A stretch of 7,458 bases of DNA, taken from the NCBI GenBank assembly GCA_040383485.1, contig JBEIDK010000154.1, positions 1 through 7,458 of the forward strand. Reading direction: 5' to 3'. Source of the stretch: JBEIDK01 sp040383485. Its GTDB lineage: Bacteria > Bacteroidota > Bacteroidia > UBA4408. The notes under the pieces are model-generated. The model made no database searches. It was given only the letters and a program-made list of their open reading frames with translations, and was not told where the DNA came from. Shown one piece after another: positions 7,186 to 7,458 of the stretch (positions are counted from its first letter, which is position 1; each line of letters begins with the position of its first letter). Both the position numbers and the translations under genes were made by a program.

Positions 7186-7241
7186 ATTCACAATTTATAA
7201 TTCAAAATTCATAATTCAAAATTCATAATTCACAATTCAAT
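7186..7241. repeat. Heptamer tandem array (ATTCANA type) between convergent genes
   Basis: Eight consecutive 7-base units fill the gap exactly: 7186, 7193, 7200, 7207, 7214, 7221, 7228 and 7235 are the unit starts. Six fit ATTCANA (N = C, A, T, A, T, C for units 1, 3, 4, 5, 6, 7), unit 2 is ATTTATA and the last is ATTCAAT. The array begins one base after the ftsK stop, and its last unit supplies the TGA stop of the minus-strand glycosyltransferase gene (7237-7239). Units 1-4 plus three bases match 397-427 with one mismatch. No GC-rich hairpin typical of a terminator is visible in this gap, so how the two converging transcripts end is unclear. Confidence 0.8.
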
Positions 7242-7458
7242 TTCTCTTAAGCAACTCATCGTACAATTTTTCCATGTCCGAAACTAATCTGGTATAGTGA
7301 TATTTATTTTTTACAAAATCCCAACCTTCGATACTCATTTTATTTCGAAGTTCATCATCATCAACTAATTTTAGTAAGCTCTTTGAATAACCTTCAAAGT
7401 CATCTAATTGATGTAGGAATCCGGTAACATTTTCCTTCACTACGTTTTCAATTCCACC
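7237..7458 (-). CDS. GT4-type glycosyltransferase, C-terminal end (5' part outside window)
   Basis: The minus-strand frame is open from the right edge to a TGA at 7239-7237, giving 74 residues. A GTG at 7440 could be read as a start, but the preceding codons (GGIENV) continue the family pattern, so the gene surely extends beyond the window. The sequence GGIENVVKENVTGFL matches the nucleotide-sugar-binding end of GT4 (GT-B fold) glycosyltransferases, usually GG-x-x-E-V-V...G-x-TGFL. It is followed by the usual regulatory-looking tail: a helix with LLKLVDDDELRNKM (the LL-D-EL-R-M pattern), then GWDFVKNKYHY and a final helix ending MEKLYDELL. Such enzymes transfer a sugar from a nucleotide donor, commonly for LPS, capsule or exopolysaccharide in this phylum. 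Donor and acceptor cannot be told from this end, and BshA-like or sucrose-synthase-like members cannot be excluded. The gene is convergent with ftsK. Confidence 0.85.
   Translation of the reverse strand, partial: GGIENVVKENVTGFLHQLDDFEGYSKSLLKLVDDDELRNKMSIEGWDFVKNKYHYTRLVSDMEKLYDELLKRN

Noticed and set aside
7185..7236. A lolA-type gene after ftsK, an order I recall from other Bacteroidota.
   Set aside because: Only a 52-base repeat and a convergent glycosyltransferase gene follow; no lolA-like frame is present.
7186..7241. CRISPR-like array.
   Set aside because: The units are seven bases long with no spacers and no cas genes nearby; this is a simple tandem repeat.

Overview
This AT-rich window (G+C visibly low, lowest in the small hypothetical genes and between genes) looks like a chromosome segment of a Bacteroidota bacterium. 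The evidence is a Bacteroidota-style promoter (TTG, then TAnnTTTG) upstream of the translocase gene, starts without clear Shine-Dalgarno sequences, a run of small exported proteins, and a FtsK with the sequence character of that phylum. I cannot name genus or species.

Layout, left to right. (1) The 3' end of an unrecognised gene (1-360) enters from the left. (2) A 74-nt gap made of AT-rich sequence and a short heptamer repeat leads directly into fumC, class II fumarase of the TCA cycle (435-1832). (3) Six bases after fumC lies an ORF6N-domain gene of phage/accessory type, broken by a single-base frameshift (1839-2341). (4) Three genes for small exported proteins follow: a secreted protein or lipoprotein with a META/HslJ-like C-terminal domain (2399-3265), a small protein with a glycine-rich membrane segment (3339-3866), and a probable outer-membrane beta-barrel that begins at TTG (3907-4485). 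(5) A 131-nt gap carries a bulged inverted repeat that overlaps a near-consensus promoter. (6) ftsK/spoIIIE, the septal DNA translocase, is complete (4617-7184). (7) A 52-nt gap built of tandem heptamers (consensus ATTCANA) separates ftsK from the convergent 3' end of a GT4 glycosyltransferase gene on the minus strand (7237-7458), which continues past the right edge.

The two well-recognised genes are housekeeping: FumC interconverts fumarate and malate, and FtsK clears and aligns the chromosome terminus at the division septum. They do not form a functional unit with the envelope-type genes between them. I see no convincing new multi-gene system. The observations most worth a second look are the heptamer repeat, of which two copies in separate gaps share the same order of variants, the frameshifted ORF6N gene behind fumC, and the dyad that overlaps the ftsK promoter.
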